Below the pieces are notes generated by a model. It did no database searches, had not been told where the DNA came from, and was given only the letters and a program-made list of their open reading frames with translations. This document shows, in pieces, positions 33,654 to 45,617 of a DNA stretch of 64,000 nt (positions are counted from its first letter, which is position 1; every line of letters starts with the position of its first letter). The position numbers and the translations under genes are program-made. The stretch comes from Spodoptera frugiperda (Eukaryota; Arthropoda; Insecta; Lepidoptera; Noctuidae). The DNA is taken from assembly GCF_023101765.2 (NCBI RefSeq), contig NC_064218.1, forward strand, positions 5,952,001 to 6,016,000. The letters run 5' to 3'.

Positions 33654-33790
33654 TGCTTTACGTTTAAAGAAATTGGAACGAGAGTGCATTCATCGCTCTG
33701 ATTGGCCGGCTTGAATAAATCAACTAATCAGAGCCCCGAACGCGCTCTCGTTTCGATTACTTAAATCGTAAAACAAACTCGTACTAAGGG
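33654..33790. mobile_element. CCCTTAG hairpin MITE
   Basis: 'CTTGAGTTTGCTTTACGTTT' with 'ATCGCTCTGATTGGCCGG' on the left is mirrored by 'CTAATCAGAGCCCCGAACGC' and 'AAACTCGTACTAAGGG' on the right. The leftmost bases of the left arm are eroded. Confidence 0.7.
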
Positions 33791-35705
33791 CACTGAATTG
33801 ATAAAGAAACGAGTGACGCTTTTAAATAATTTCATGGATTCGGAAACATACTTAAAATCTGAAAGGTATAGGAAAACATTCATTATAACAATCTAAGATA
33901 GTCTTATTTATATTTTTCTCACATGACGTAACAAAAACAAAACAACAGCTTGTCTACTAAAACTCCAATACCCATCATCGGCAACACAAAAAATGTTAGC
34001 GATGCGAAGGGATCAAAAGATTCCCTCGACTGTGCAAAACTCAGACGGTTAACGACGAACGTTAATCCGACCAGTATAATAAGACCTTCCTTGTCATGGG
34101 TTCATATAGATTTAGTAGATCTGAATATGTCGGATGATTTATGAAGCTCATCGGACACGAAGCGGCTCTCAAGCACAATGCATCGTCGTTATTCTGTATC
34201 GAAGCCGTGTTCTGAAGTGAAGCAGCCACTTTAATGCTTATTAAATGTGAGAACATCTTTCTAAGATCTTTTCAATGTGTTAGGAATGTATTTAAGAACA
34301 TTTGAATTACCTATTCGAAACGCGTGACATGTTATTTGAAGATGTTTTGAAGTAATTGGATGTTGTTGGGTAATTTTATTTTGGTAACAATGTTTTTATT
34401 GCGAAAGATTTTTATATTGTTGCTATTCCTTATGTTCACTTGGAAGTACTCCTAATTCATTAATAATAATTATTGCAGAACACTATAAATAGTAATATAG
34501 TCATCGAAGAGAATAACCGTTGGAACTTTCCTATATGTCGTACAGTCCCGTTTTAAAAATACTATGTAGTATAAAAATACGTAAGTAAAAGTGGCAGTAC
34601 TAATATAGACAGCCAGCTAGCGTAATGGCAATAGAAAATAGAACTAGACCATTAACTGGCCTTTCACGAGAGAAGGAGCATCGAGGTAAATCAAAGGGTC
34701 GGAAATTTAAAATTAAACTTCGTAGTTATATAAAGATTGTATAAAGAACTTTGTAGGTTCCTTTCACCTGTATAATTTGATTGCTCCTGCCTGTCTTTGA
34801 CACAGTCCTTGATGGAACTATGCATTTTAATTAGATTTTAATAAAAGCCCCGCTTCTATCAAAGAGGGAAAAATTTCATAATTCAATTGTCCATTCTGCT
34901 TATTGGCTTGTAATATTCAACTTAATAGAACTTTTACAATTTAGGTACGGTACGCTTCTTAAAAGGAAAATCGGAAAAAATTTGGAAATTATTACGGAAT
35001 AATCAAATTAGAGCGGAGAACGTGTCTGTATATTACTAAGTTTTCTGAATGAAATTTTAATTTAATTGAAATTATAGTAATGTAATATTGCAGCCACTAT
35101 TTTTTGTTAAGCTTCATTTTCAAATAATAATTACGAATCAAGATTTGATTGAGTTTTATTTAAATAAAATTGTGTGTTAAATTCAGATATAGATACTTAT
35201 TTCAGTAATAATCAAATGTTTTTATTTATTACATTTACACAGCATTATTTGTTTGCACTTTACACACAGCTCACGGCAACCTATTGCGAAAAAAAGAATA
35301 AGGATCTGAAGCAATAAGCACTTTCTTCATTAATACCGCTTTCACGCAAGATATTATTATCAAAATCATTATTAAAATATTCAATCATTTATTCAGCATT
35401 CCCTTATCTATTCCTCAACGCTAAAATAATCGAATCGCAGATGAAGAAAGAAAAAAAAATAGCAAAAGAAAAGATATTGAATTTCTCAAATTGAATCGTA
35501 GAATGTATTTGAAAAATGGCGATCGTTCAAGTGTGCGGCTAGAGACACTTAAGAGCTTATCCACAAGAAATACCAGTTTGTTCAGCCAGTTTAAACTTGG
35601 TCTGGGTTCTTGATAGTGGTTTATATAATCCACACTTTCCTACTAGTTTTTGTACCAAGGGTGCCTTGCCTAGTATGAGACTAAGTTAAAAAAAAATGTT
35701 TATTT
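33791..35705. other. No gene
   Basis: AT-rich. Opposed short frames at 33950-34256 are mutual shadows without motifs. I see no repeat structure. Confidence 0.35.
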
Positions 35706-35890
35706 AAGACTAGCTTCTGACAGTGGCTTCGTCCGCATTCTCGTGGAATAAAAAGTATCACATTACTGAAGTCAGTTCATATTCTGTCTGTATACCAAAT
35801 TTCATCAAAATCCGTTCGGTAGTTTCAGCGTGATTGAGGGACAAACATCCAAACAAACAAACTTTCGCATTTATAATATTAGTGTGATTT
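35706..35890 (+). repeat. Short complete CTAG-type repeat
   Basis: Starts ACTAGCTTCTGACAGTGGCT, has 'CATCAAAATCCGTTCGGTAG', 'TTTCAGCGTGATTGAGGGAC' and 'AACAAACTTTCGCATTTATA', and ends ATATTAGTGTGAT. This is a compact form of the family whose long copy is at 42470-43955. Non-coding. Confidence 0.65.
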
Positions 35891-35924
35891 ATTTATAGTG
35901 TGATAGGGGTAAAATAAATATAAA

Positions 35925-36135
35925 TGATGGCCGCTGGGGCAGAAAGGTTCTCGAGTGAAGACTGCGGACCCGCAAGCGCAGCGTAGGACGTCCACTGACA
36001 AAGGTGGACATACAACCTGATTAAGGTCGTAGGAAGCTTCTGGATGCAGGTCGCTTCCAACCGACCTATCTGAAAGTCATTGTGGGAGGCCTAGGTTCAT
36101 CAGTAGAATCATATTATGGCTGATATGATAGGTAC
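35925..36135 (+). mobile_element. RTE (BovB-like) LINE 3'-end fragment
   Basis: Reads 'GATGGCCGCTGGGGCAGAAA', GGTTCTCGAGTG, 'GACAAAGGTGGACATACAAC', CCTGATTAAGGTCG and 'GGATGCAGGTCGCTTCCAAC', followed by 'GTGGGAGGCC'. This matches my recollection of the end of a very common moth RTE-type LINE, whose C-terminal peptide has the form 'W.DDL.KVAG..W'. Here stops interrupt the frame (WPLGQKGSRVKTADPQAQRR is readable). Confidence 0.7.
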
Positions 36136-36417
36136 TAAGCGTACCTATGATATCAAAGTTCTTTTTTTATCATCAGTCTATATTTCATTTGAGTATTTAT
36201 CGCAGTTATATCTAGTGAATAGGTACAGTATAATTACATCAAAATATTGAAAAGAAAATACATATAATTATATTAAGTTACTTAACAATTTGAAAATTTT
36301 TGCTTATTTAACTTTACGGTCGTGTTTCTTTTGAGACGATGTAATAATAATAAAATATGTATAACCATAAATTCGATCCATCATTTTCAGCGGATCTTAA
36401 TAATTATAATGTAGCAA

Positions 36418-36785
36418 CACGCCCCAGCCGTCGCGAAAGACACTCCGGGCATAGGGGATCCCGAGACGATCTCCGGCCACCGTAAGTGCGGGCCTGCGGA
36501 CGGCGAGCAAGGGTAGCTCACCGCCCGAACAGAACCAGACCCGTGCGTGCGGCGCGTCGCGTTCCGCGCGCGCCTCAAAGAGCCATCAGACCACCACAGA
36601 TGGGGCCCAATAGGGCTGATGCCTGATCCGGAGCTGCGGACTACCTAGCGGGTTTACCGGGGCTCCGGCTCGAAAAGCAGGAGAAGGAACGGGGTGGTTT
36701 TTAGTCAGTAAGAGTCTGACACTCCCTCTCGCCTCGCCCAAGGCGAGAAAAGTCATTGGATGATTTTCCCCCCTCAAAAAAAAAA
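36418..36785 (+). mobile_element. R1-clade 3' end, 5'-truncated
   Basis: Starts within the last coding residues (CACGCCCCAGCCGTCGCG) and runs through the complete 3' UTR to a poly(A) at 36776-36785. It differs little from the element at 16.7-19.2 kb. No clear target duplication; 'GCAAAAC' after the poly(A) and 'AGCAAC' before the start are only suggestive. Confidence 0.88.
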
Positions 36786-36862
36786 GCAAAACAGGAAAAT
36801 TTCGGAAGTCTATGGGAATTGAGGGGATATTTATTTCAGTAATAATAATATGGTAAGTAAGT

Positions 36863-37001
36863 AATTGGGCCTCCGGTAACACACATCATTAAGGTCACAT
36901 AATTAAACACAACGCAAGCGTTGTTTCACGTCGGTTTTGTGAAGCTGTGGTATCACTCCGGTCGACCTGGCCCATTCATGCTGATGCATAACTCTCCCAT
37001 G
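36863..37001 (-). mobile_element. RTE-like LINE 5'-UTR fragment
   Basis: On the minus strand: 'GGGAGAGTTATGCATCAGCA', TGAATGGGCC, 'GAAACAACGCTTGCGTTGTG' and TTACCGGAGGCCCAATT. This is the 5' UTR of the family at 46.2 kb. The body and tail are missing. Confidence 0.65.
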
Positions 37002-39045
37002 CTTTAATTTGTGTGTCAATTAAGCTAATATATGCTGCAACAAAATAAGACATTGTAACGTCAAAGTTAATATAATAATATTAAAAATGTCTGCCTGTCG
37101 GTCAGTTTTCTAGTCTTATTACCGATCAATCTCAAGACTTCGTTCTTAGTTCTGGAATTTCCGTCTTATTCAAAGTACAAAGATAACAGCTAATCATTTT
37201 CATGGTAATGGCAGCAAAGAAAATTTTTATTGAGCTTAGAATTGTTCTTCAGAATTTTCTCCAGTAAAATTAAATTACCAGTCAAGCAATCGTGTGCAAG
37301 TTGAATAAAATATCCATTTAAAGGGTAGTAATTTACTTCTGCCGTGTGTAATGGCTTAGAAGATTAGCCGAAGAAAGATTTTTAAAGAAAAATGAAATTT
37401 GACGTCTGGTTTAAGGCTGGGTCTATTTACGAGTCAATTTTGGGACCGTAATTCGAACAATTTGGTCCTTGTGAGGACAGATAGTTTATCGAATGGGTAG
37501 TTTCGTGATCGTTGTTTAAGAAGATTTATTTTATGTAATTCTTTTACAATTACTAGGGTTAGACTTATGAGTATTAGTGGAGATTATAAGATTTCGAATT
37601 CAATTATCAGAAATAAATATTGAAGCTATTATATGTAAAACATAACAATGTTGGGAGCTTTATAAAGAGAAGAAGGGCCAATCATAGCAAGCATCCCTTA
37701 ACGTAGGTGTGGACTTCGTTTATACAATTTTCCGTAATCAAATTACAAAGAACTAAACACAATACCTGTATTTAACAAAAAACACACTTAAGTAAATTAT
37801 ATGTACACGAGCTATCACTCCTAACTAATTACTTGAAACATAAGAAGTCTTCTATCTATATTAAGAGAATTCTTTCATTATTAGCTGTACCATTGTTCCC
37901 TTTGTATCACGTTACAGGAAATAAATTAAATGACAGTTCGTTTCAAAGAATGGAATGGTACTTACATCTCCAGAGATTGTTTCTGACAGAATCGTGGAAC
38001 GTCACAATAGGAAACATGCGTACTGATTATTTTTAGATTGATCATTCTGTTTACTTTATTTGGATTGTGATATTGGAAGTACGATCTGCAGTACATAATA
38101 AAATGAGTTATTTTTGCAGCAGGTATGCAGTGTCGCTACGCGTTTCGTTTAGTTTTAACAATAATTGTAGTTGCGTGCAAAAATATTAGTGGTTTGTTCA
38201 ATTCCGATATCATCAGTAAAAGAAATGATGCACGTTAAAATGCATAGTATGAAATGTATTATTAAATAATTATGCCAATTTGAAGTCAAATAATTTAAAC
38301 AAAGTCTTATTAGTAGCAGAAGATTCCCATCATTCAAGATTGAAGTTTATTACCACCTAATAATTTATCGTTTAAACAAAACAAAGAGCTGTCAAAGGTG
38401 TTAATATAAGCGTAAACAGCGACAAAGCAAAATTGATTACCTTCTACTTTATGTATCTTTAATTATTCTCATGGAAGCTGAGGCTGATTGTGTACAAATT
38501 ATAAAACAGTTACCTCAATTATGAAGCCTTTTCACCTCCGAGTTAATTGCTTTCTTCCCTGGCTGATTATAAATGAAATGAAAGCTTCGGTTTATTTAAA
38601 AAGTTTTAGAAGAAAATCTTTTTTATGAAGGATTTCGTTCTGAAGTTTTAAGTGCTTGGGTAAGGGATAAAATTTAAGTTTGGCAAAGAGAAATAAGGTG
38701 AACATTCGTTATAATTAACCGAAAATTGGCAGTTTAACTGAGAATTATATTGAGTTAGGTACAACTGCCACATAAGCCGTGTGGCTACTATATCACTATC
38801 CTCATTGTTTTGGTAAGTGTCGTAAAAATCGACTGACGCCATACGCCAGTCTGAAACTATCGACAGAAATTTGACATAATCGTATTATAAATCTTACCCT
38901 TGTAAGTCAATCTGTAGATAGATGAAATTATTGAAACAGTCCCACATATTAAGTAATTTCATCTCCTTATTTAACAGATACAGAACAGCAGTACATTCTG
39001 ATAAACCTGAACATTTTAATCTGTGATCTCCTACCCTTTAGTGTA
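37002..39045. other. No gene
   Basis: AT-rich with scattered 60-67-codon frames lacking motifs. No repeat family recognised. Confidence 0.35.
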
Positions 39046-39105
39046 GAGGAGGCACACAGTCCAGCAGTGGACTGTCACGGGCTGCTCATGATGACAATGA
39101 TCCTT
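39046..39105 (+). repeat. LINE tail fragment (CCAGCAGTGGACTG type)
   Basis: 'GTAGAGGAGGCACACAGTCC', 'AGCAGTGGACTGTCACGGGC', then TGCTCATGATGACAATGA. This is a common moth RTE-type 3' end with a decayed ATG-repeat tail. A relic of the same kind is at 55905-55955. Confidence 0.6.
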
Positions 39106-39114
39106 AACACATTG

Positions 39115-39190
39115 AACGCCGTGGTGATCACCGGTGACCGACGTTATCAGAGGATTTGCCTTCAACAGTTTTCTATTTGCAGTCAAAGAA
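39115..39190. mobile_element. 75-bp palindromic mini-element (CACCGGTGAC family), diverged
   Basis: Contains 'GATCACCGGTGACC' and 'GAGGATTTGCCTTCAACAGT', shared with the copies at 60504-60578 and 63147-63221. Its ends (TTGAACGCC and TTTGCAGTCAA) are altered from the TTAACTGCCA form. Confidence 0.5.
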
Positions 39191-40267
39191 TTAAATTACT
39201 GTTATCGTGAAATATCCCGGAAACTTACCTTACGTAAAGCACCTCTGACGTATTCAAGGTGCTCACAATAAAGGTTTAAGATTGCCTTTAAAATATTAAA
39301 AGCCAATGCTCCGGGCCAGTCCCTCGTATTTTGATTAAATTTTGCATAATCTTCCTACTTGATTGAAGTTCTTACCTTTTGAATAACTTACTCACAAAAT
39401 TGTAATAAATTAATTAAGATATAGTTATGTTGGTGTTAGTGACGAATTTTTTTTTACCTTTTAGTACCTGCAAATTGCAAATTTTCTATGATTTATGTTA
39501 GAATTTATTGGACACAGTATCTGTTAATGAGATTTAAAGTCACTATCATTACGTGGACCTTTTTTAATCAGTCTTAATTTATGGGTTTTAAATCTCAAAT
39601 ATGACATCCATCGGTCCTTTTAAAATGTGAATTATGTTCCTAATGATTAAATTAAAAATAAAATATTCTACTAACTCTTTATATTGTAACCGCACGGAGC
39701 AACTTTTTTTGTGATCCACAAATTGTTGTTTCAAGTCTGGATATCATGTGTATGTGAACTTATATGTTCGTAAACGCACCCAGGATACAGGATAAAATCC
39801 AAGTGTGGGCAACGTTTTAAAAATTGAAAGAAAGATAGAAGAGCTAATATTTTAACAACAATATCATATTCAACCCGATCCTCTCCAATATCCATAGTGT
39901 TCTGAAAGAGGATCAAAGGCTGAATGTTTTGTTCATAAAAACAAGTTCAATTTAATGTATAATAAATAATGGGAAACATCGTTGGATAGCCTTTCATCTG
40001 CCGTGATTAATTCACTGAAAACTTCACGAGGCTTTTTTGTTCTTTATTTATTCCAAGTAGCTGGATGAGGCTTCAATTTTTTACAAAACCTCTTTTTGGT
40101 TGATGTAAATGAATAGTATTCACAACAGAATTTGATTGATTGAATAGTTTGAAAATTATATACCGTACCATGTTAGGTAAAAATGTTGATTAATATTTGA
40201 AAATAATTAGTTTCCGTTAATACAGATTTTTTTATTATCAATATAATATCAAGTACAGTTTAAGGGG
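39191..40267. other. No gene
   Basis: AT-rich spacer without recognisable features. Confidence 0.35.
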
Positions 40268-40430
40268 ATTTTCCACCAGAGATGTGCTATGCTACGTTGC
40301 CATGGATACGTTTTGGATTCCACCAATCACATTCATTGGCACATAACATAGCACTGGTGGAAACGGACTCAGCTAAGCTATGTTTTTTATATGCAAAGAT
40401 GCGTGCTATGTATGTGGGCCATGTGTGGCT
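40268..40430. repeat. Foldback repeat (TTTTCCACCAGAG)
   Basis: 'TTTTCCACCAGAGATGTGCT' at 40272 is inverted by 'AACATAGCACTGGTGGAAAC' near 40346-40365. A further 'GATGCGTGCTATGTATG' follows at about 40400. The 78-codon frame across it is a by-product of this repeat. Likely a MITE fragment. Confidence 0.5.
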
Positions 40431-40844
40431 TCCTTACTATCTCATGTTCCCTATCTACACACAAATGGTGCTGCTCCTTGATTGGTGCAGTAAGTGTTTA
40501 CCATGCTTCGTAACGTAGGCTCAATTACTGCTGGACAAATATGTATAGGCTCTATTTGTTTAGTAGCAGCTTTATCTTCTTTACACAGGGTAACTTCCGA
40601 AGGATTTGAGATTTATTATGTTAAAGTTTGTTAAGGATCATATTTTAAAATCGATCTATGGCAACTATGTGTAGCCTTATTGTGTTTGAGTTATTGATTT
40701 AACTTTTAATTTTAGAAAGGCATAACATAGGTAGAGTCTGAAATGGTGCTTATAATAAGTTGGTTACTTAACTAATGGACCGTGTACAAGTGCACATCGC
40801 TTACAAACCTATTGCGTTAATAAAAGACACATATAGTTGTATTT
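40431..40844. other. No supported feature
   Basis: AT-rich spacer. Confidence 0.3.
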
Positions 40845-40945
40845 GACAATCATCCAATGATTACTCCCACCTTGAGCGAGGCGAGAGGTAGTGTCAGACT
40901 CTTACTAACTAAAAACCACCCTATTCCTCCTACCGCTCTTCGAAT
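40845..40945 (-). mobile_element. R1 3'-tail fragment
   Basis: 'AATCATCCAATGATTACTCC', CACCTTGAGCGAGGCG, 'GTGTCAGACTCTTACTAACT' and AAAAACCACCC match the last ~100 bp of the R1 3' UTR in inverse orientation. Diverged. Confidence 0.7.
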
Positions 40946-42100
40946 CGAATTTTCTTAGAACACGGTGAACTTTTATAATTAATACCTAAGTATAAGTAAG
41001 AATTACGAACATTTACTTAGTAATTGAACATTTACTAGAAATATATAATAAGAATATGCCTTAAATAAGACATTAATTACCTATTTCAGTTCGTGTTAAC
41101 GTCTATACATATAAAGAAACCTTTGTTATTTGTGTGACAATATTCGTTATTATGTCACTATTTATTTTTCATGTATAGCTGTTGGTTTTCCATTAAATAA
41201 ATAAATAGATATAATAATTTGGTTATATAAACTAATATCAAAGTTCATTGTGTACGGAATGCCAATTCCAATGATCTATGAATATTATTGTTTCTGTCGA
41301 AGCAATTACATTGCTATTCGTGTACCAAATACATATTGTGTGGGCAATATACGTGTTTGATACGAGTCTCATAATTATTATGTCTGAATAGATTTATAAT
41401 AGGTGACAATAAAATGTTGGGATTAAGTTCGGGAGAATAATTTGTGTGTCTGAACTGTAGTATGTACTTGACTGTTTAGTATGAATGGACACCTCAACTA
41501 AGTAGGACGTCCTCAATTTTTGTGCATGTCAACAACAGTTTAGTTGCTTTACAATAATAGCATATTTTTATTTAGTTTAATTAGAACATTCAATATACTA
41601 CTACATAATATTTACAATTAAACCAGAAAACTTAAAAAATATTTACTATTTATAAAGCATCAAAAAATTCGTCCGCATCGACATTAATACGAAAAGTGCC
41701 CAAAAGGTTGACAGAATTGCCATGTTGTATGACAATTAGTTCTGATCATTTAAATAATAGTATGAATAGCCATGAAAATATTTCAAAGTTCACCAATTTT
41801 AAATTTGAACTGATAAGACTGTGTCAAGTGTACAACTAAAATTACGAGTTTTAATTAATCTTACAATGTAATAAAACGCTTAATAAGAATTATAACGCAA
41901 TCCTAAGAGTAAGCGTTTGGCTAATTACATAAAGTGGGCCTCTTCAGCGAATTAACGCCCTTAAGAACTCAGCTGAGTGGACGTGCCTTTTAGTTGTCGA
42001 ACTTATAACACTATAAGTGACTGCCAATTACTGAGTAAATGTTCGTAATACTTACTTATTGGTATTAATTGTGAAAGTTTAGCGTGTTCAGTGTAAAAGT
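40946..42100. other. No gene
   Basis: AT-rich. 'TTTTCCATTAAATAAATAAA' near 41187 looks like a decayed retroposon tail but has no traceable body. Confidence 0.35.
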
Positions 42101-42178
42101 TTAGGAACGAGGTGGGTCTTGTCAGTAAGAGTCTGATACTCCCTCTTGCCTTATACAAAGCGGGAGAAGGATGTCACA
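42101..42178 (+). mobile_element. R1 3'-tail fragment
   Basis: 'TTAGGAACGAGGTGGGTCTT', 'GTCAGTAAGAGTCTGATACT' and CCCTCTTGCC match the R1 tail. It is short and old, with no poly(A). Confidence 0.65.
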
Positions 42179-43174
42179 AAAAGGTATCAGTTTCAATATA
42201 AAAAAAAATCGGTAAAAGCGAAAGAGACGAGTTTAATACTAAATGTAAGACACAAATTAAATAGGTACTTTATCAATGTGTATGATATTTTCATATTAAA
42301 AAAAACCTAACAATACTTTGACTGTTCCAGAAATTGAGCAAGAGAACCGTAAAATGCGGAGAAAAATGTTGTTTTTATTTTATTTTAATCAGAAATTTAA
42401 ATGGTTTTCTCCCTACATTATAATTTCATTTATTTTATTAATTTCTATTCACGGAAACAACCTTAATTAAACACTAGCTTTTGCCCGCGACTTCGTTCGC
42501 GTCGAATAGTGACTTCCGGCAAATTTTTGGTTTTAACCACATAGTTCCCGATCTCGCGGGATCTCTTCAAAAATGAGATGTGGAAGATATTCCAGGGAAC
42601 TCTTCAAAAATCAACATAATGAGCTCTGCGTTTGAATTTAATAGATGTATACTCACTTAGGGCATTGAAAAAATAGTTTAAAAACGGACTTAAACTAACT
42701 TAAAACTAAAGAAAGCTACGAATTACGAATTTATAACAATTAAAAAAGAAACTATATTACAACCTATCCTCTATGCTATAATAACCAAGCTTAAACTAAA
42801 TAATTTAAAAGAAACGACTTAAATCTAATCTAATTAAAAAAAATTAGACTTACAATTTTATTAAAAAAACTAACTACAGTAACTACTAATAATCGATATC
42901 AAACTAAACCTACGTTAAATAGTTTAACCAAAAAACCAGGAAAACCCAACAAATAAACTTATTAATTGACAAATACAACGAAACCAATTTAGAATATACG
43001 AAACAGCAGGACCACTACAGACAAATAATCATACGACTGATAATACACTTTTTCTACGATAGTACCGAAGCGCTCGGCCGATACCCAACCAAATGAATGT
43101 AACGAAACCATAGCGCGATCTATTTCGATCCCAACGCCATCTATCGAGGATAAAGACAACTTGGATTATTTATT

Positions 43175-43474
43175 TATACTCCGTTCGGGCATTTTCTTTG
43201 TACTAAAAGTTTAATTATATTGATATTATTTTTTTCATACCTTTTTACTATTTATTTACTTTTTTTCGATGAATTAAAACAATAACATGAACCGAAGTCG
43301 TGTAACGATCGACATAGAATTATCTATACTCCGTTAGAGCATTTTCTTTGTACTAAATGTTTTATTATATTGATATTATTTTTTTCATACCTTTTTACTA
43401 TTTATTTACTTTTTTTCGATAAATTAAAACAATAACATGAACCGAAGTCGTGTAACGATCGACATAGAATTATT
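43175..43474 (+). repeat. 150-bp tandem duplication
   Basis: Units 43175-43324 and 43325-43474 both start TATACTCCGTT and end ATCGACATAGAATTAT, and differ at only a handful of positions. Part of the CTAG-type element. Confidence 0.9.
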
Positions 43475-43779
43475 TATAAATAATTTATTTCTTATTTTTA
43501 TTTTTTGATTTTTGAAATAAAAATATATCTATGTCCTTTCTAAGGTTCTAAACTATATCTGTACCAAATTTCAACCAAATCCGTCAAATAGTTGCGGAGA
43601 TTAATGGTATAAGCATAGAATGTTCGACGTGATTCTTTAATTTGACATAACTTTTTTATTTATGAACCGATTGACATGAAACAAACACTAAATGTAAATT
43701 TAAGCATCCCACAATATATTCGTGAAAACCGCATCCAACTCGGATCAGCCGTTTCTGAGATTAGCGCGCACAGACGAAC

Positions 43780-43830
43780 AGACAAACAGACAAACAGACA
43801 AACAGACAAACAGACAAACAGACAAAAAAA
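43780..43830 (+). repeat. (ACAGACAA)n microsatellite
   Basis: Six to seven near-perfect 8-bp units, the first with a G variant (ACAGACGA), ending in an A-run. It lies just after 'GATTAGCGCGC'. Confidence 0.95.
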
Positions 43831-43960
43831 AAGTTAATTACATTTTTGGGTTCGACATCGACATAACAATAACCCCTGCTATTTTTTTTATTTTTATTTT
43901 CAATGTACAGACAGCACTTTTCTACGATTTTATTATATGTATAGATATGTATAGATTGTG

Positions 43961-44326
43961 GAGACGCGTTTGAAATATACTTAACAATGACGATTGTGAG
44001 CCAGTAATTACAATTAATTCTTTATTACTTCTCTTAGCTACAGATTTCGTGGAAAGCTATACAATATGTTCATTATTTCCTTTGTATTTTAATTGATTAA
44101 GTGAATTAGGTTCCTATTAATTTATTTATCTTTTGGCAGTTGACTGAGGAACAGAACAAACAAAACTGGGTATATAAATGACAAAAAGTTACTTTTCTAG
44201 AATTTGTTTTCCAAATATTTATTTTGACGACAAATTAATTAGGCCGAATCGCAGAGAGACACCCTTTTTTAAAAAAGGAATTGACAGAAAAAAAATAGAA
44301 TACGAAATAGAAGTGTCTTCAAAACT
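43961..44326. other. No supported feature
   Basis: AT-rich spacer. Confidence 0.3.
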
Positions 44327-44520
44327 CACAAGATATTTTTAAAAAAGGAAACAAAATTTTTGTTTTTTTTTTTAATCATACGGTGTAAACGTCAGTCACT
44401 GAGAATTCCTTGTTTAAACGTTCACAAGATATTTTTTAAAAAAGGAAACAGACTTTTTGTTTTTCTTAAAATCATACAGTGTAAACAGCCAGTCACTGAG
44501 AATTCCTTGTTTAAAAAACG
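44327..44520 (+). repeat. 96-bp tandem repeat, two copies
   Basis: Units start CACAAGATATTTTTAAAAAA at 44327 and again at 44423. They share 'CAGTCACTGAGAATTCCTTG' and TTTAAACGTTCA. A-tract and T-tract length changes are the main differences. Confidence 0.85.
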
Positions 44521-44680
44521 TTCATTGTGAGGTGGTATAAAACAGAGGTCGTAATTGGCGCGGGCAGGCGATGTCAGATCGGTTGGTAATTGCTTTTTAC
44601 TCGATTAATCGGTTCCGATGCGCTGCACCCAAGTTTCTGTCTAATTAGCTTGGTATAATGTCTTCTAGTATAATTTTATT

Positions 44681-45277
44681 CGCCCGGAGGACACAGTAGA
44701 ACATACAGTGGCGGTGTGCCCTGCGTGGGCCGAGCACCGCCAAGTCCTCAGGGATGTGGTCGGCGACGGCGACCTCTCGCGCCCGGCACTGGTTCAGGCC
44801 ATGGTGCGGAGCGAGAGGGATTGGGATGCCGTCTCCTCCTTTTGCGAAGCAGTCATGCTAGCTAAGGAGGAGGCGGGGCGCGTGAGGGAACAAACCTCCT
44901 CACGCCCCAGCCGTCGCGAGAGACACTCTGGGCGTCGGGGATCGCGGGACGATCTCCGGCCACCGTAAGTGCGGGCCTGTGGACGGCGAGCAAGGGTAGC
45001 TCATCGCCCGAACAGAACCAGACCCGTGCGTGCGGCGCGTCGCGTTCCGCGCGCGCCTCAAAGAGCCATCAGACCACCACAGATGGGGCCCAGTAGGGCT
45101 GATGCCTGATCCGGAGCTGCGGACTACCTAGCGGGTTTACCGGGGCTCCGGCTCGAAAAGCAGGAGAAGGAACGGGGTGGTTTTTAGTCAGTAAGAGTCT
45201 GACACTCCCTCTCGCCTCGCCCAAGGCGGGAGAAGTCATTGGATGATTTTCCCCCTAAAAAAAAAAAAAAAAAAAAG
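44681..45277 (+). mobile_element. R1-clade 3' end, 5'-truncated, with 11-bp target duplication
   Basis: Starts in the zinc-finger coding part (equivalent to RPEDTVEHTVAVCPAWAEHR). The frame stays open from 44681 to 44968 and ends in the same residues as the 17-19 kb element (GSRDDLRPP). A complete 3' UTR follows, then a poly(A) at 45257-45276. ATAATTTTATT is duplicated at 44670-44680 and 45279-45289. It is very similar to the 16.7-kb copy, with one visible Y-to-D change in DGYLSRP. A young, dead-on-arrival copy. Confidence 0.93.
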
Positions 45278-45328
45278 CATAATTTTATTGTTTGTAGTCA
45301 TGATAAGATGCATTGAAATTAAAAAAGC

Positions 45329-45617
45329 ATGGTTACGTCTTTTATCCCAAAAGGGGGAAGGGAGAGGTGCATATTACGGCAAGTAATGACACTGTACAAT
45401 GTACACCCACTTTTCAAAATTTATGCTATAAGCCATATTATAATTGTGAGTCTTTTGCCATATTATTATGCTGGGCTCAATTCAAGACTCCGTGCTTCTA
45501 CTGAGAAATTTTCGATAAACCGAAAAAAGCCCATCAATATTTGCCCGACTTGGGAATCGAACCAGGTACCTTTTGCTTGGCAGTCACACTTGCAACTACC
45601 CGTCCAACGAGGCAGTA
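45329..45617 (-). mobile_element. tRNA-derived SINE
   Basis: On the minus strand it starts at 45615 with 'CTGCCTCGTTGGACGGGTAG', has a B-box-like 'TGGTTCGATTCCCAAG' and the body words 'CGGTTTATCGAAAATTTCTC' and 'GGGTGTACATTGTACAGTGT', and ends near 45330 with 'GATAAAAGACGTAAC'. Full-length layout, moderately diverged. Confidence 0.85.

Larger units (their letters stand above)
42470..43960 (+). repeat. Long CTAG-type repeat element
   Basis: Begins ACTAGCTTTTGCCCGCGACT, contains a direct 150-bp duplication (43175-43474), then 'TCAACCAAATCCGTCAAATA', 'CTCGGATCAGCCGTTTCTGA' and GATTAGCGCGCACAGA, an (ACAGACAA) microsatellite at 43780-43827, and an end near 'TTATTATATGTATAGATATG'. The start and end words match short copies of the family elsewhere. 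No protein domain is visible. I read it as one non-autonomous element of about 1.5 kb. Whether it is Helitron-like or a LINE derivative cannot be decided here. Confidence 0.55.

Noticed and set aside
43700..43973. 83-codon protein with QTDKQTNRQTDK repeats
   Set aside because: It is the translation of an (ACAGACAA) microsatellite within a dispersed repeat.
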